Source: Pseudomonas sp. CFBP13508
Lineage (GTDB): Bacteria; Pseudomonadota; Gammaproteobacteria; Pseudomonadales; Pseudomonadaceae
NCBI RefSeq assembly: GCF_005233515.1
Contig: NZ_QFZZ01000011.1
Coordinates: 62,001-126,000, forward strand
Direction of reading: 5' to 3'
DNA: 64,000 nucleotides
Below are positions 16,257 through 25,474 of this stretch, one piece after another. Numbering within the stretch: the stretch's first letter is position 1; every line of letters begins with the position of its first letter. The translations under genes and the position numbers were made by a program. The notes beneath the pieces were generated by a model. The model saw only the letters and a list, made by a program, of their open reading frames with translations. It ran no database searches and had not been told where the DNA came from.

Positions 16257-17456
16257 TTATTTGTCCGGGCTGTCGATAGTCAGTTTTTGTGGCGCGGTGG
16301 TGCTGCTGGCCAGTGGGCCGCTGCGACCGATCCACTCGCCGGCAGTCGGTTGACCGGCCCGTGAGATGCGCGCAACCAGTTGGACTTCAGGGAAGTTGGA
16401 CAGTTTCAACTGCGGCATCATTGCGTCGGCATCGCCCAGTTCGACGGTCACCGGCAGGTCGGCCACGGTCAGGCGTTTGGCCGCCAGCGGCGCCGGTGGG
16501 CCTGAAGTGGCGCGGGCGAAGATGAACACGCTGTCGCCCGGCTGCACCTTGCCTTTGAGTTCGCTGGCCAGATCGACGCTGACTTTCAGCAACGCAGCTT
16601 TCGGCGCCCGCGCCTGAGCAACCCGACCACCGCTTGCCTTCAGCCGTTCGGCGGCACGCTCGATACCGCCTTGCAGCGCAGCGCGAGAGTTGTCATCCGG
16701 CGGCAGTTGCGCGAGCAGGCGATTCCAGTAGTCGATGGCCTCCTGATAACGCTCGCCTTCGAACGCGGCGATGCCGAGCAGGCCGAGGCTGGTGACTTCT
16801 TTCGGATCAGCCTTCAGCGCTTCGTCGGTCAGTTTCTGAATCTGCTCCGACCACTTTTTACCGTCAGCAAAATACTGCGCCTGCGCCCACTGGCCGAGCA
16901 GTTCCGGCTGGCGACCGGCGAGGTTGGCGGCGCGTTCGAACATCTTCGCCGCTTCCGCCGGGCGGTCTTGAGCCATATAGGTACGGCCAAGGAAATACAG
17001 ACCTTCAGCGGAATCCGGTTGCGCGGCCACCGCACGCTCCAGACGCTGGGTCATCTCTTCCATCGACTGCGGTGCCTGAGCGAATTCGCGGGTCAGTTCG
17101 ACCTTGTCGGCGGCGCCGAAATGCAGGTACAGACCGAGGCCCAACACCGGCACCAGCACGGCGGCCAGCAGCGGCAACGGTTTGCCCAGTCGGGAAACCC
17201 GTGGCGCGCTGACACCCTCGGTATCCGCCAGCAACTCACGTGCAGCCTCGGCGCGGCCGCTGTCCAGTTGCGCGGCGTCGAGCACGCCTTCGGCCTGCTG
17301 CGCTTGCAGTTCGGCAACACGTTCCTGATACAGCGCGACGTTCAGCGCGGTGCGATCTTCTTCCCGCTGGGCGCGACGTTCGCGCAGCACCGGGATCAGC
17401 AGAAAACTCAGGGCGACCAGAAGCAACAGCCCTGCGGCGAGCCAGAAATCAATCAT
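16257..17456 (-). CDS. ccmI: Cytochrome c biogenesis protein CcmI
   Basis: A 399-residue membrane-anchored TPR protein that holds apocytochrome c for haem ligation. It starts with a transmembrane helix (WLAAGLLLLVALSFLLIPVL) and a leucine-rich loop, has a second helix near residue 95 (LPLLAAVLVPVLGLGLYLHF), then TPR repeats (about 130-250, GLYFLGRTYMAQDRPAEAAKMF) and a C-terminal beta-rich periplasmic domain. It overlaps ccmH by 4 bp and is the last biogenesis gene of the operon. Confidence 0.93.
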   Translation of the reverse strand: MIDFWLAAGLLLLVALSFLLIPVLRERRAQREEDRTALNVALYQERVAELQAQQAEGVLDAAQLDSGRAEAARELLADTEGVSAPRVSRLGKPLPLLAAVLVPVLGLGLYLHFGAADKVELTREFAQAPQSMEEMTQRLERAVAAQPDSAEGLYFLGRTYMAQDRPAEAAKMFERAANLAGRQPELLGQWAQAQYFADGKKWSEQIQKLTDEALKADPKEVTSLGLLGIAAFEGERYQEAIDYWNRLLAQLPPDDNSRAALQGGIERAAERLKASGGRVAQARAPKAALLKVSVDLASELKGKVQPGDSVFIFARATSGPPAPLAAKRLTVADLPVTVELGDADAMMPQLKLSNFPEVQLVARISRAGQPTAGEWIGRSGPLASSTTAPQKLTIDSPDK

Positions 17457-17923
17457 TCTTGGTTTTTATCCAACAGTTGGTCGAGGCGCTGACGTTCTTC
17501 GGCAGACAGCGATGACGGCGTTTCGGCACGTTGCCCGCGACGCCTGCGCACGATCAGCGCGATCACCACGAAACCACCGAGCAACAGACCGGCCGGGCCG
17601 AACCACAGCAGTGCGGTCTTCGAATTGAGCGCCGGTTTGTAGCGGACGAAGTCACCGTAACGATCGACCATGAAGTCGATGATCTGCTGATTGTCCTTGC
17701 CCTCACCGAGCATGCGGAAAATCTCTTTGCGCAGGTCGGCGGCGATCGGCGCGTTGGAATCGGCAATGTCCTGGTTCTGGCACTTGGGGCAGCGCAGTTC
17801 CTTGGTCAGTTCGCGGAAACGCTCGCGGTCGCCCTCTTTGGCAAATTCGTAGGTGTCGATGGCCGCATGGGCGACACCGGCCAGGCTCAAACCCAGCACC
17901 ACCGCTGCGAGAAAACGCTTCAT
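17453..17923 (-). CDS. ccmH: Cytochrome c maturation protein CcmH (CcmL)
   Basis: A 156-residue periplasm-facing thioredoxin-like protein. A signal peptide (about 20 residues, ending AHA) precedes the redox motif RCPKCQNQ with C45 and C48, which reduces the apocytochrome CXXCH. A transmembrane helix (LLWFGPAGLLLGGFVVIALIV) anchors it, followed by a short cytoplasmic tail. It overlaps both neighbours by 4 bp. Confidence 0.95.
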   Translation of the reverse strand: MKRFLAAVVLGLSLAGVAHAAIDTYEFAKEGDRERFRELTKELRCPKCQNQDIADSNAPIAADLRKEIFRMLGEGKDNQQIIDFMVDRYGDFVRYKPALNSKTALLWFGPAGLLLGGFVVIALIVRRRRGQRAETPSSLSAEERQRLDQLLDKNQE

Positions 17924-18456
17924 GGCTTGGCCTCATCGACCAGCGCCTGATACTTGGCTGCGAGTTTTTCGCGCCAGACCTGCTCGTCGATCACCCCGAC
18001 GAACTTGTCGCGGATGATGCCTTTGGCATCGATGAAGAAGGTTTCCGGCGCGCCGTAGACACCAAGATTCAAGCCCAGCGAACCCTCGTCGTCACGAATA
18101 TCCAGCGCATACGGATTGTGAAACTCGGCCAGCCATTTCAAGGCGTCGGCGTTGGTGTCCTTGTAGTTGATGCCGTAGATCACCACGCCGCGCTCGGCGA
18201 GTTTGTTCAGCACCGGGTGCTCAACGCGGCAGGAGATGCACCAGGTGCCCCAGACATTGACCAGTGCCGGTTTGCCGAGAATGTCGGCCCTGGTCAGCGT
18301 CTTGTCACCCTGCACACTCGGCAGGGAAAACTCCGGGAACGGCTTGTCGATCATCGCCGACGGCAGCTCCGCCGGATCCAGATACAGCCCGCGATAAAGA
18401 AACACCGCCACCAGCAGGAATATCGCCAGCGGCAACAACATCAACCAACGCCTCAT
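17920..18456 (-). CDS. ccmG: Thiol:disulfide interchange protein CcmG (DsbE)
   Basis: A 178-residue membrane-tethered thioredoxin. The N-terminal anchor is LMLLPLAIFLLVAVFLY; the active site WCISC has C73 and C76. The family cis-proline region is GVYGAPETFFIDAKG. It passes electrons from CcdA/DsbD to CcmH and apocytochromes in the periplasm. CISC is a variant of the more common CVPC/CPTC dipeptide and may shift the redox potential. It overlaps ccmF and ccmH. Confidence 0.95.
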   Translation of the reverse strand: MRRWLMLLPLAIFLLVAVFLYRGLYLDPAELPSAMIDKPFPEFSLPSVQGDKTLTRADILGKPALVNVWGTWCISCRVEHPVLNKLAERGVVIYGINYKDTNADALKWLAEFHNPYALDIRDDEGSLGLNLGVYGAPETFFIDAKGIIRDKFVGVIDEQVWREKLAAKYQALVDEAKP

Positions 18457-20441
18457 GCCGCCGCTCCCGTCATGCCCAGCGCTTCGCGCACTTTGCTTTT
18501 CACCTTGACCCGATAACGCCGATCCAGCGCCGCCAGCAAACCACCCAATCCGGTGAGCAAGCCGCCGAACCAGATCCAGCGCACGAACGGTTTGACGTGT
18601 ACGCGCACGGCCCAGGCGCCGTTATCCAGCGGTTCACCGAGGGCGACGTAGAGATCGCGGGTAAAACCGGCATCGATGCCGGCTTCGGTCATCACCGAGT
18701 TCTGCACGGTGTACAGACGCTTTTCCGGGTGCAGCACGCTGATTTCCTTGCCATCGCGAATGACGCGGATGGTGCCTTTGTCCGAGGTAAAATTCGGCCC
18801 CTCGAAATGCTTGGCGCCTTCGAAGACGAACTGATAGCCGGCCAGATCCATCGACTCGCCCGGCGCCAGACGCAGGTCGCGCTCGGCACTGTTCTGGCTC
18901 GACAACACCACGCCCAGCGCGCACACGGCGATGCCGAGGTGGGCGATCTGCATGCCCCAATAACTGCGGGTCAGCGTCGGCAAACCTTTGATCAGGCCTT
19001 TGTGGCGAGTCTTGTCGAACAGGTCGCGCACACCGGCGAGCAACACCCAAGCGGCGAGCAGGAAAGTCGCAATTACCGCCCAGTTGAAATCGCCGTAGGC
19101 CACGCTGGCCACAACGGCCAATGCGACGCTGCCGAGCAGCACCGGAGTGAGCATGTTTGCCAGCCATTTCACCGGCGTGTCCTTCCAGCGCACGATCACA
19201 CCGATCGCCATGACCAGCATCAGCAATGCCATCAACGGTATGAACAACGCATTGAAGTACGGCGGGCCGACCGACAGTTTGGCGCCACTGATGGCATCAA
19301 GAATCAGCGGATACAAGGTCCCAAGCAGGATCATCGATGCAGCGACGACCAGCACCAGGTTGTTGCCCAGTAGCAAGGTTTCCCGCGACCACAGATTGAA
19401 GCCAACCTGACTTTTCACCACCGGCGCACGCAGCGCAAACAGCGTCAGCGAACCGCCGACCACGAACAGCAGGAAAATCAGGATGAACACGCCGCGCTCC
19501 GGATCGGAGGCAAACGCATGCACCGAGGTCAGCACGCCCGAACGAACGAGGAAAGTGCCGAGCAGGCTCAACGAGAACGCGGCAATCGCCAGCAACACCG
19601 TCCAGCTCTTGAACACGCCGCGTTTCTCGGTGACCGCCAGCGAGTGAATCAGCGCGGTGCCGACCAGCCACGGCATGAACGAGGCGTTTTCCACCGGGTC
19701 CCAGAACCACCAGCCGCCCCAGCCGAGTTCGTAATACGCCCACCACGAACCGAGGGTGATGCCAATGCCGAGGAACGCCCAGGCGACGATCGTCCATGGC
19801 CGCGACCAGCGCGCCCACGCCGCATCGAGGCGACCGCCCATCAACGCTGCGATGGCGAATGCGAACGCCACCGAAAAGCCGACGTAGCCCATGTACAACA
19901 TCGGCGGGTGAACGATCAGGCCAATGTCTTGCAACAGTGGATTGAGGTCAGCGCCATTGCTCGGCATCTGCGGCAGGATGCGTTTGAACGGGTTGGACGT
20001 GAGGATCAGGAACAGCAGGAAACCGGTGCTGATCATACCCATCACCGCCAGTACCCGGGCGAGCATGACTTGCGGCAACTGCCGGGAGAACACCGACACG
20101 GCGAAGGTCCAGCCGCCGAGGATCAACGCCCACAGCAGCAGGGAACCTTCGTGGGCGCCCCACACCGCGCTGAATTTGTAGTACCACGGCAAAGCGGTGT
20201 TGGAGTTGTTTGCCACGTAGGCGACAGAGAAATCATCGGTCATGAATGCGTAGGTCAAAATGCCGAACGCAAACAACAAAAAGGCAAACTGCCCCCATGC
20301 GGCGGGCTGGGCCAGACTCATCCAGAAACGGTCACCGCGCCAGGCACCGACCAATGGCACCACCGCTTGCACGAGGGCAAAGCACAGGGCAAGGATCATC
20401 GCCAGATGGCCCAACTCAGGAATAAAAATCGCCGAGGTCAT
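18453..20441 (-). CDS. ccmF: Haem lyase subunit CcmF
   Basis: A 662-residue polytopic membrane protein that transfers haem from CcmE to apocytochrome c. The WWD domain lies at about residues 233-262 (GSWWAYYELGWGGWWFWDPV). Conserved histidines are in GAHEGSLLLW (H97) and IVHPPMLYMGY (H178). The large periplasmic loop near the C-terminus is present. Length is typical (about 650). Three bases separate it from ccmE. Confidence 0.96.
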   Translation of the reverse strand: MTSAIFIPELGHLAMILALCFALVQAVVPLVGAWRGDRFWMSLAQPAAWGQFAFLLFAFGILTYAFMTDDFSVAYVANNSNTALPWYYKFSAVWGAHEGSLLLWALILGGWTFAVSVFSRQLPQVMLARVLAVMGMISTGFLLFLILTSNPFKRILPQMPSNGADLNPLLQDIGLIVHPPMLYMGYVGFSVAFAFAIAALMGGRLDAAWARWSRPWTIVAWAFLGIGITLGSWWAYYELGWGGWWFWDPVENASFMPWLVGTALIHSLAVTEKRGVFKSWTVLLAIAAFSLSLLGTFLVRSGVLTSVHAFASDPERGVFILIFLLFVVGGSLTLFALRAPVVKSQVGFNLWSRETLLLGNNLVLVVAASMILLGTLYPLILDAISGAKLSVGPPYFNALFIPLMALLMLVMAIGVIVRWKDTPVKWLANMLTPVLLGSVALAVVASVAYGDFNWAVIATFLLAAWVLLAGVRDLFDKTRHKGLIKGLPTLTRSYWGMQIAHLGIAVCALGVVLSSQNSAERDLRLAPGESMDLAGYQFVFEGAKHFEGPNFTSDKGTIRVIRDGKEISVLHPEKRLYTVQNSVMTEAGIDAGFTRDLYVALGEPLDNGAWAVRVHVKPFVRWIWFGGLLTGLGGLLAALDRRYRVKVKSKVREALGMTGAAA

Positions 20442-20444
20442 CGA

Positions 20445-20900
20445 TCAACCCTCCTTCACAGGCGTCGGTGCGGATTGACCGCTGTCCTTCAGCGCTTTGG
20501 TCACTTCCGGCGGCATGTACTTCTCGTCGTGCTTGGCCAGCACTTCATCGGCGACCACCACGCCATCAGCGTTGAGCTTGCCGAGGGCGACAATGCCCTG
20601 CCCTTCGCGGAACAGATCCGGGAGGATGCCGCGATAGGCGATGGTCACGGATTTGTTGAAGTCGGTGACGACGAATTTGACGTCCAGCGAATCCTTGGAG
20701 CGTTGCAGCGAACCGGCCTCGACCATGCCGCCGGCGCGGATGCGCGTGTCCTGCGGCGCTTCGCCGTTAGCGATCTGCGTCGGCGTGTAAAACAGATTGA
20801 TGTTTTCCTGCAACGCGCTCAGGGCCAGGCCAACAGCAGCGCCCACTCCGACCAGAATCGCCAGAATGATGATCAGACGTTTTTTGCGCAGCGCATTCAC
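20445..20900 (-). CDS. ccmE: Haem chaperone CcmE
   Basis: A 151-residue periplasmic haem carrier anchored by one N-terminal helix (RLIIILAILVGVGAAVGLAL). The covalent haem ligand is H124 in the motif LAKHDEKYMPPE, with Y128 nearby. An OB-fold beta core precedes it. It uses a GTG start inside a 4-bp GTGA overlap with the ccmD stop. Confidence 0.95.
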   Translation of the reverse strand: MNALRKKRLIIILAILVGVGAAVGLALSALQENINLFYTPTQIANGEAPQDTRIRAGGMVEAGSLQRSKDSLDVKFVVTDFNKSVTIAYRGILPDLFREGQGIVALGKLNADGVVVADEVLAKHDEKYMPPEVTKALKDSGQSAPTPVKEG

Positions 20901-21073
20901 TTGCCGTTCTCCCGGCGCAGACGACGCGCCTCTTGTTGCAGATAACGCTTGCGCGCCGCAATCGGCGCCACCACGTTGAGGGCCAGCACCGCCAGACAGA
21001 TGCCGTAGGCCGACCAGACATACAGGCCGTGATGGCCCATGGCGAGAAAATCGCCGAATGAAGCAAAACTCAT
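20897..21073 (-). CDS. ccmD: Haem exporter accessory protein CcmD
   Basis: A 58-residue single-pass protein: a short N-terminus with GHHGLYVWSAYG, one membrane helix (ICLAVLALNVVAP), then a basic tail RKRYLQQEARRLRREN. This is the CcmD pattern; it stabilises the CcmABC-CcmE complex and helps release holo-CcmE. Start ATG at 21073 overlaps the ccmC stop; the stop overlaps the ccmE GTG. Confidence 0.92.
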   Translation of the reverse strand: MSFASFGDFLAMGHHGLYVWSAYGICLAVLALNVVAPIAARKRYLQQEARRLRRENGK

Positions 21074-21825
21074 CGCACCGCCTCCAGACTCTGCTGCACT
21101 TCAGTCTTCACCCAACTGGCGCGGGCCTCGCGCTTGAGCACTTCAAGACGCATGCGCAGCAACAGCACAGCGCCGAAGAAGCAGTAGAAACCCAGCACCG
21201 TCAGCAGCAGCGGCAGCCACATTTCCGCGGGCATCGCCGGTTTTTCCGTAAGGGTGAACGTCGCGCCCTGGTGCAGGGTGTTCCACCACTCCACCGAGTA
21301 TTTGATGATCGGAATGTTGATCACGCCAACAATCGCCAGCACCGCGCAGGCCTTGGCGGCGCTGTCACGATTGCTGATGGCGTTGCCCAGCGCGATCACG
21401 CCGAAATACAGAAACAGCAGAATCAACATCGAGGTCAGGCGCGCGTCCCACACCCACCACGAGCCCCAGGTCGGCTTGCCCCAGATGGCCCCGGTGACCA
21501 GCGCCACGGCGGTCATCCACGCACCGATCGGTGCAGCGCATTGCAGGGCGACATCGGCCAGTTTCATTTTCCACACCAGCCCTACCACACCGCACACGGC
21601 GAGCATTACGTAGATCGACTGGGCGAGCATCGCTGCAGGTACGTGGATATAGATGATGCGAAAGCTGTTGCCTTGCTGGTAATCCGGCGGCGCGAACGCC
21701 AGGCCCCAGACCACGCCAACGCCAATCAGCAGCAACGCTGCGATGCTCAACCACGGCAGGAACTTGCCGCTGATGCCGTAGAACCACTTGGGCGAGCCGA
21801 GCTTGTGAAACCAGGTCCAGTTCAT
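21070..21825 (-). CDS. ccmC: Haem exporter protein CcmC
   Basis: A 251-residue membrane protein with six helices and a WWD motif in GKPTWGSWWVWDARLTSML. It loads haem onto CcmE. Conserved histidines H in IYIHVPAAML and in YSVEWWNTLHQG flank the WWD loop. The ATG at 21825 (MNWTWFHKL) is chosen over 21876 because it matches family N-termini and length. About 97 bp separate it from ccmB. Confidence 0.94.
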   Translation of the reverse strand: MNWTWFHKLGSPKWFYGISGKFLPWLSIAALLLIGVGVVWGLAFAPPDYQQGNSFRIIYIHVPAAMLAQSIYVMLAVCGVVGLVWKMKLADVALQCAAPIGAWMTAVALVTGAIWGKPTWGSWWVWDARLTSMLILLFLYFGVIALGNAISNRDSAAKACAVLAIVGVINIPIIKYSVEWWNTLHQGATFTLTEKPAMPAEMWLPLLLTVLGFYCFFGAVLLLRMRLEVLKREARASWVKTEVQQSLEAVR

Positions 21826-21922
21826 ACTGTTTCCATCACGGTTGCCGCTCATCATCGCGAGCTGGCAGAGGGTCATGCCTTTCTTCTGGAAGAAGTGGTC
21901 AATTTTTGACCAGGCCTCATTA

Positions 21923-22591
21923 TTATTCGCCGACGCTGATCTTCAGGCCAGCGGCTATTGCAAAGGGTGTCAGGGTGATCGCCAGCGCTGTGAGGCTGGC
22001 CATCCACAACAGGTATCCGGTCGCCGGCATGCCTTGCAGCGCCGCTTGCAACGCGCCGCTGCCAAGGATCAACACCGGGATGTACAGCGGCAGAATCAGC
22101 AGCGCCAGCAACAGACCGCCGCGCTTCAGGCCGACCGTCAGCGCCGCCCCGACTGCACCGAGCAGGCTCAACACCGGCGTACCGAGCAGCAACGACAGCA
22201 GCAACACCGGCAGGCACGCGGCTGGCAAACCGAGCATCAGCGCCAGCAACGGCGACAGCAGCACCAGTGCCAGACCGGAGAACAGCCAGTGTGCCAGCAC
22301 CTTGGCCAAGACCAGAAGCGGCAGCGGGTGCGACGAAAGGACCCACTGTTCCAGCGAGCCGTCTTCGAAGTCACTGCGAAACAATCCGTCCAGCGACAGC
22401 AGGACCGACAACAACGCCGCCACCCAGACTAACCCCGGGGACAGGTTTTGCAAGACTTGAGTTTCCGGGCCGACGGCCAGCGGGAAAAGGGCAATGACGA
22501 TGGCAAAGAAAATCAGCGGATTGGCCAGCTCCGCCGGGCGGCGGAACAGCAGTCGCGATTCGCGGGCAAGCAGCAGGCCGAAGACACTCAT
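21923..22591 (-). CDS. ccmB: Haem exporter permease CcmB
   Basis: A 222-residue polytopic membrane protein that forms an ABC-type complex with CcmA. The N-terminus MSVFGLLLARESRLLFRRPAE and the segment GLVWVAALLSVLLSLDGLFRSDFEDGSLEQ are family signatures. The ATG at 22591 overlaps the ccmA stop by 4 bp; an in-frame ATG three codons upstream is possible. Confidence 0.94.
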   Translation of the reverse strand: MSVFGLLLARESRLLFRRPAELANPLIFFAIVIALFPLAVGPETQVLQNLSPGLVWVAALLSVLLSLDGLFRSDFEDGSLEQWVLSSHPLPLLVLAKVLAHWLFSGLALVLLSPLLALMLGLPAACLPVLLLSLLLGTPVLSLLGAVGAALTVGLKRGGLLLALLILPLYIPVLILGSGALQAALQGMPATGYLLWMASLTALAITLTPFAIAAGLKISVGE

Positions 22592-23223
22592 ACCGCCCAT
22601 TTCCCCAAATCGATGTCGCGATAACCGGCCGGCATGCGGCTCAGGGTGTGGTGGGTGGTCAGCACCACCAGGCCGCCGCGTTCGCAGTGGCCGGCCAGAT
22701 GCTCTTCCAGTTGCGCAACGCCCTGCTTGTCCAGCGCGGTGAAAGGTTCGTCGAGAATCCACAACGGCGGGCTGTCCAGATACAACCGCGCCAGCGCCAC
22801 ACGGCGCTGCTGGCCGGCGGAAAGGCTGTGGCAGGGAACGTCTTCGAAACCGCGCAATCCTACTGCTGCCAGCGCCTGCCAGATCGCCTCGCGTTCGGCA
22901 GGATGATGCAGGGCGCACAGCCACGACAGGTTTTCTTCAGGAGTGAGCAGATCCTTGATCCCGGCGGCGTGGCCGATCCACAACAGGTTTCGCGCCAGTT
23001 CGCTGCGTTGTTCGGTCAGCGGTTGACCATTGAGCAGCACCTTGCCATCGGTGGGTTGCATCAAACCGGCGAGCAGACGTAAAAGACTGGTCTTGCCGCT
23101 GCCGTTGGGGCCGCTGATCTGCACCATGTCGCCACTGGCCAGGCGCAATTCGAGGTTTTCGAACAGCAGCCGCAGATCGCGTTCACACGTCAGGGCAACG
23201 GTTTGCAGGACAGGACTGGTCAA
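22588..23223 (-). CDS. ccmA: Haem exporter ATPase CcmA
   Basis: A 211-residue ABC ATPase powering release of holo-CcmE. Walker A is GPNGSGKT (38-45), the signature is LSAGQQRR and Walker B is LWILDEP followed by TALD; the H-loop LTTHH is present. It is the first gene of the ccmABCDEFGHI operon, in which almost every junction is a 4-bp overlap. Confidence 0.95.
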   Translation of the reverse strand: MTSPVLQTVALTCERDLRLLFENLELRLASGDMVQISGPNGSGKTSLLRLLAGLMQPTDGKVLLNGQPLTEQRSELARNLLWIGHAAGIKDLLTPEENLSWLCALHHPAEREAIWQALAAVGLRGFEDVPCHSLSAGQQRRVALARLYLDSPPLWILDEPFTALDKQGVAQLEEHLAGHCERGGLVVLTTHHTLSRMPAGYRDIDLGKWAV

Positions 23224-23363
23224 GGGATCACGGGCCTTATACGGTTCAAGTCGGCTCTGGAGCGGCCGTTAAAGAGATGCAGCATAGATGCTTTGATCGC
23301 TCGATCTGGCGAGCTGGATCAAACAATTGCCAGGTTTTTTGAACGAAGCGCACGACGCGCGGC

Positions 23364-23390
23364 ATTATACATGCCGTGCCTTACTCTCAA
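23364..23390 (-). promoter_or_regulatory. Sigma-70 promoter candidate for the ccm operon
   Basis: On the minus strand a consensus -10 TATAAT (23364-23369) preceded by TG sits 15 bp from TTGAGA (23385-23390), about 140 bp before ccmA. The -10 lies in a GGCAT/ATGCC inverted repeat (23361-23375). The spacer is short, so the -35 assignment is uncertain. Confidence 0.45.
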
Positions 23391-23420
23391 GAGCGCAATT
23401 TCCTCAGGTTGTGTCCGCGT

Positions 23421-24995
23421 ATGACAGGCGAAATGAACATCCTCCCGCTGCCGCCCACCGTGTCGGCGAGCGCTCGCCCGCAGATGGGTGAACTGCTCAA
23501 GCTGCTGACGCCGGTGGAGGGCTTGATCGGCGCCGGGCAAAGCGCCAAGGCCGAGGTGTTATCGCTCAAGCAGGCCGACCAGACCTTTGAATTGCTGCTC
23601 AAAGTGACCCTCGACAGCGGTCGCCATACCACCGTGCAGGCCAGCAGCAATCTGCCGTTGCCACAGGGCACCAACCTGGCGATCACTCAGCCGTCGGCCG
23701 GCAATCTGGCGATCACCGTGCAGCAAGCGATCGCCAGCAGCGTCGCCACCCTCACCCTCATCGATACCGCGCAATTGCCCGCCGGCACCCTGCTGCAAGG
23801 CAAAGTCGTGACCTCGCAAGCCCTGCCGCAAACGCCGGGACAAGCGGCGGTATTTCGCTCGATGGTCACCCTGCTCAACACCGCGTTGAGCGGCAGCACC
23901 TTGACCGTCGACAGCCCGCAACCACTGCGCATCGGCACCTTGTTGTCGGCGCAGGTGCAGGACGCGCAGACCCTTAAATTCGTGCCGCTGAGCAGCCGTC
24001 AGGAACAATTGGCGGTCAGTCAGCAATTGCTCGGCCAGCAAAGCCGCCAGGGCTCGCTCGATGGCCTGCTGAAGATGTTGCAAAATCTGCCGCCGGCGAC
24101 TGACCAGACCTCGGCCGATCTGCGCGCGGTGGTCGACAAGCTGCTCGCCAGCCTGCCGGACGTGCAGCAAATGAGCACCGCCAAAGGCGTGGCGCTGGCC
24201 TTGGCCAACAGCGGCGCGTTCCTCGAAGCGAAATTGCTCGGCGGACAAAATCCCACGCTCGCCCCGGACATGAAGGCCGACCTGCTCAAACTGATCGCGC
24301 AACTGACCCCGGGCCTGCCGAGCAACACCAATTTCAATGCGATCATCGCCGCCAACACCTTGGCGCAAGCGCTGCCGAGTTTCGTCCGGAACGCCCTCGG
24401 CACCCTCGGCCAGGTCAGCGCCAAACCGGTGCCCAGCAGCTTCCCGTTGCCCGAACGACTGCTGGCGAAACTCGAAGGCGAAGGTGATCTCGAACAACTG
24501 CTGCGCCTCGCCGCCGCTGCGGTGTCGCGTCTGCAGAGCCATCAGCTGTCGAGCCTGGAACAGACCGGCGTCACCGACGATGGCCGCCTGCTCAGCACCT
24601 GGCAGCTGGAAATCCCCATGCGCAACCTGCAAGACATCGTGCCGTTGCAGGTCAAGTTTCAGCGTGAAGAAGCGCCGGAGCGCGAACCGCAGCCCCACGA
24701 GCGCCGCGATGAGCGCGAAGCCAAACAGCAACTGTGGCGCGTCGATCTGGCCTTCGATCTGGAACCGCTCGGGCCGATGCAGATTCAGGCGCAACTGATC
24801 GCCGGCAGCCTGTCCAGTCAGCTGTGGGCCGAGCGTCCGTACACCGCTGACCTGATCGAAAACAATCTGTTTGCCTTGCGCCAGCGCCTGCTCGATTCCG
24901 GGCTCAACGTCGGCGACCTCGACTGCCACCACGGCACGCCGCCGCAAGGCAACCAAACCCGCCTCGAACACCGCTGGGTCGACGAAACCGCATGA
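23421..24995 (+). CDS. FliK-like protein (second hook-length-control homologue)
   Basis: A 524-residue protein with a low-complexity Gln/Leu/Ala-rich body and a C-terminal FliK-type domain (about residues 400-500: LLSTWQLEIPMRNLQDIVPLQVKF, then RVDLAFDLEPLGPMQIQAQL and LRQRLLDSGLNVGDLDC). That domain in FliK binds FlhB to switch export substrate. The true fliK is at 55203-56570. The 4-bp overlap with a free-standing FlhB C-terminal homologue makes a partner pair. The ATG at 23421 is taken as start; one at 23433 is also possible. Confidence 0.8.
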   Translation: MTGEMNILPLPPTVSASARPQMGELLKLLTPVEGLIGAGQSAKAEVLSLKQADQTFELLLKVTLDSGRHTTVQASSNLPLPQGTNLAITQPSAGNLAITVQQAIASSVATLTLIDTAQLPAGTLLQGKVVTSQALPQTPGQAAVFRSMVTLLNTALSGSTLTVDSPQPLRIGTLLSAQVQDAQTLKFVPLSSRQEQLAVSQQLLGQQSRQGSLDGLLKMLQNLPPATDQTSADLRAVVDKLLASLPDVQQMSTAKGVALALANSGAFLEAKLLGGQNPTLAPDMKADLLKLIAQLTPGLPSNTNFNAIIAANTLAQALPSFVRNALGTLGQVSAKPVPSSFPLPERLLAKLEGEGDLEQLLRLAAAAVSRLQSHQLSSLEQTGVTDDGRLLSTWQLEIPMRNLQDIVPLQVKFQREEAPEREPQPHERRDEREAKQQLWRVDLAFDLEPLGPMQIQAQLIAGSLSSQLWAERPYTADLIENNLFALRQRLLDSGLNVGDLDCHHGTPPQGNQTRLEHRWVDETA

Positions 24996-25321
24996 ACGAT
25001 TCCACTGCCCCACGCCAGGCCATCGCCCTCAAATACGACGGCAACCACGCCCCGACCCTCACTGCCAAGGGCGACGAGGAACTGGCCGAAGAGATCCTGC
25101 GCATCGCCCGCGATTACGAAGTGCCGATCTACGAGAACCCTGAACTGGTGCGCCTGCTGGCGCGGATGGAACTGGGCGACAGCATCCCCGAAGAGCTCTA
25201 TCGCACCATCGCCGAGATCATCGCGTTTGCCTGGAACCTGAAGGGTAAATTCCCCGAGGGACAAGACCCGAACGTGCCGATGGTCGAGAAGGACATCACC
25301 GCCCGTGGGGATGACTACTGA
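24992..25321 (+). CDS. FlhB C-terminal-domain homologue (FhlB)
   Basis: A 109-residue protein corresponding to the cytoplasmic C-domain of FlhB after the NPTH cleavage site: AIALKYDGNHAPTLTAKGDEELAEEILRIA, then PIYENPELVRLLARMELGDSIPEELYRTIAEIIAFAW. It lacks the NPTH motif and all membrane helices, so it cannot autocleave or sit in the export gate by itself. In other bacteria such proteins can partly replace the FlhB C-domain. Its overlap with the fliK-like gene supports a joint, nonessential role in export switching. Confidence 0.85.
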   Translation: MNDSTAPRQAIALKYDGNHAPTLTAKGDEELAEEILRIARDYEVPIYENPELVRLLARMELGDSIPEELYRTIAEIIAFAWNLKGKFPEGQDPNVPMVEKDITARGDDY

Positions 25322-25368
25322 GCCGCAGTCGCAGTCTCTTCTGCGCCCTGCCATATACCGTTTGTCGC

Positions 25369-25388
25369 TACTGTCAGGTCTGACAGTA
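25369..25388 (+). promoter_or_regulatory. lux-box-type palindrome upstream of the RCC1 gene
   Basis: TACTGTCAGGTCTGACAGTA; the perfect arms extend to 11 bp (25366-25376 and 25381-25391). It ends 86 bp before the ATG. It shares CTGTCA-N4-TGACAG with three palindromes in the 42-49 kb island. Similarity to the LuxR/LasR box (ACCTG-N10-CAGGT) is the basis for the call. A TTGATT hexamer 23 nt downstream may be part of the -10. Confidence 0.65.
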
Positions 25389-25474
25389 GCGCATGCCCGA
25401 TCCCGCAGCGCTTGATTACGGACCAGACCTGAACCAGGTTGCCCGAAGGTCCACAATCTTGAGGGATTGATTCC

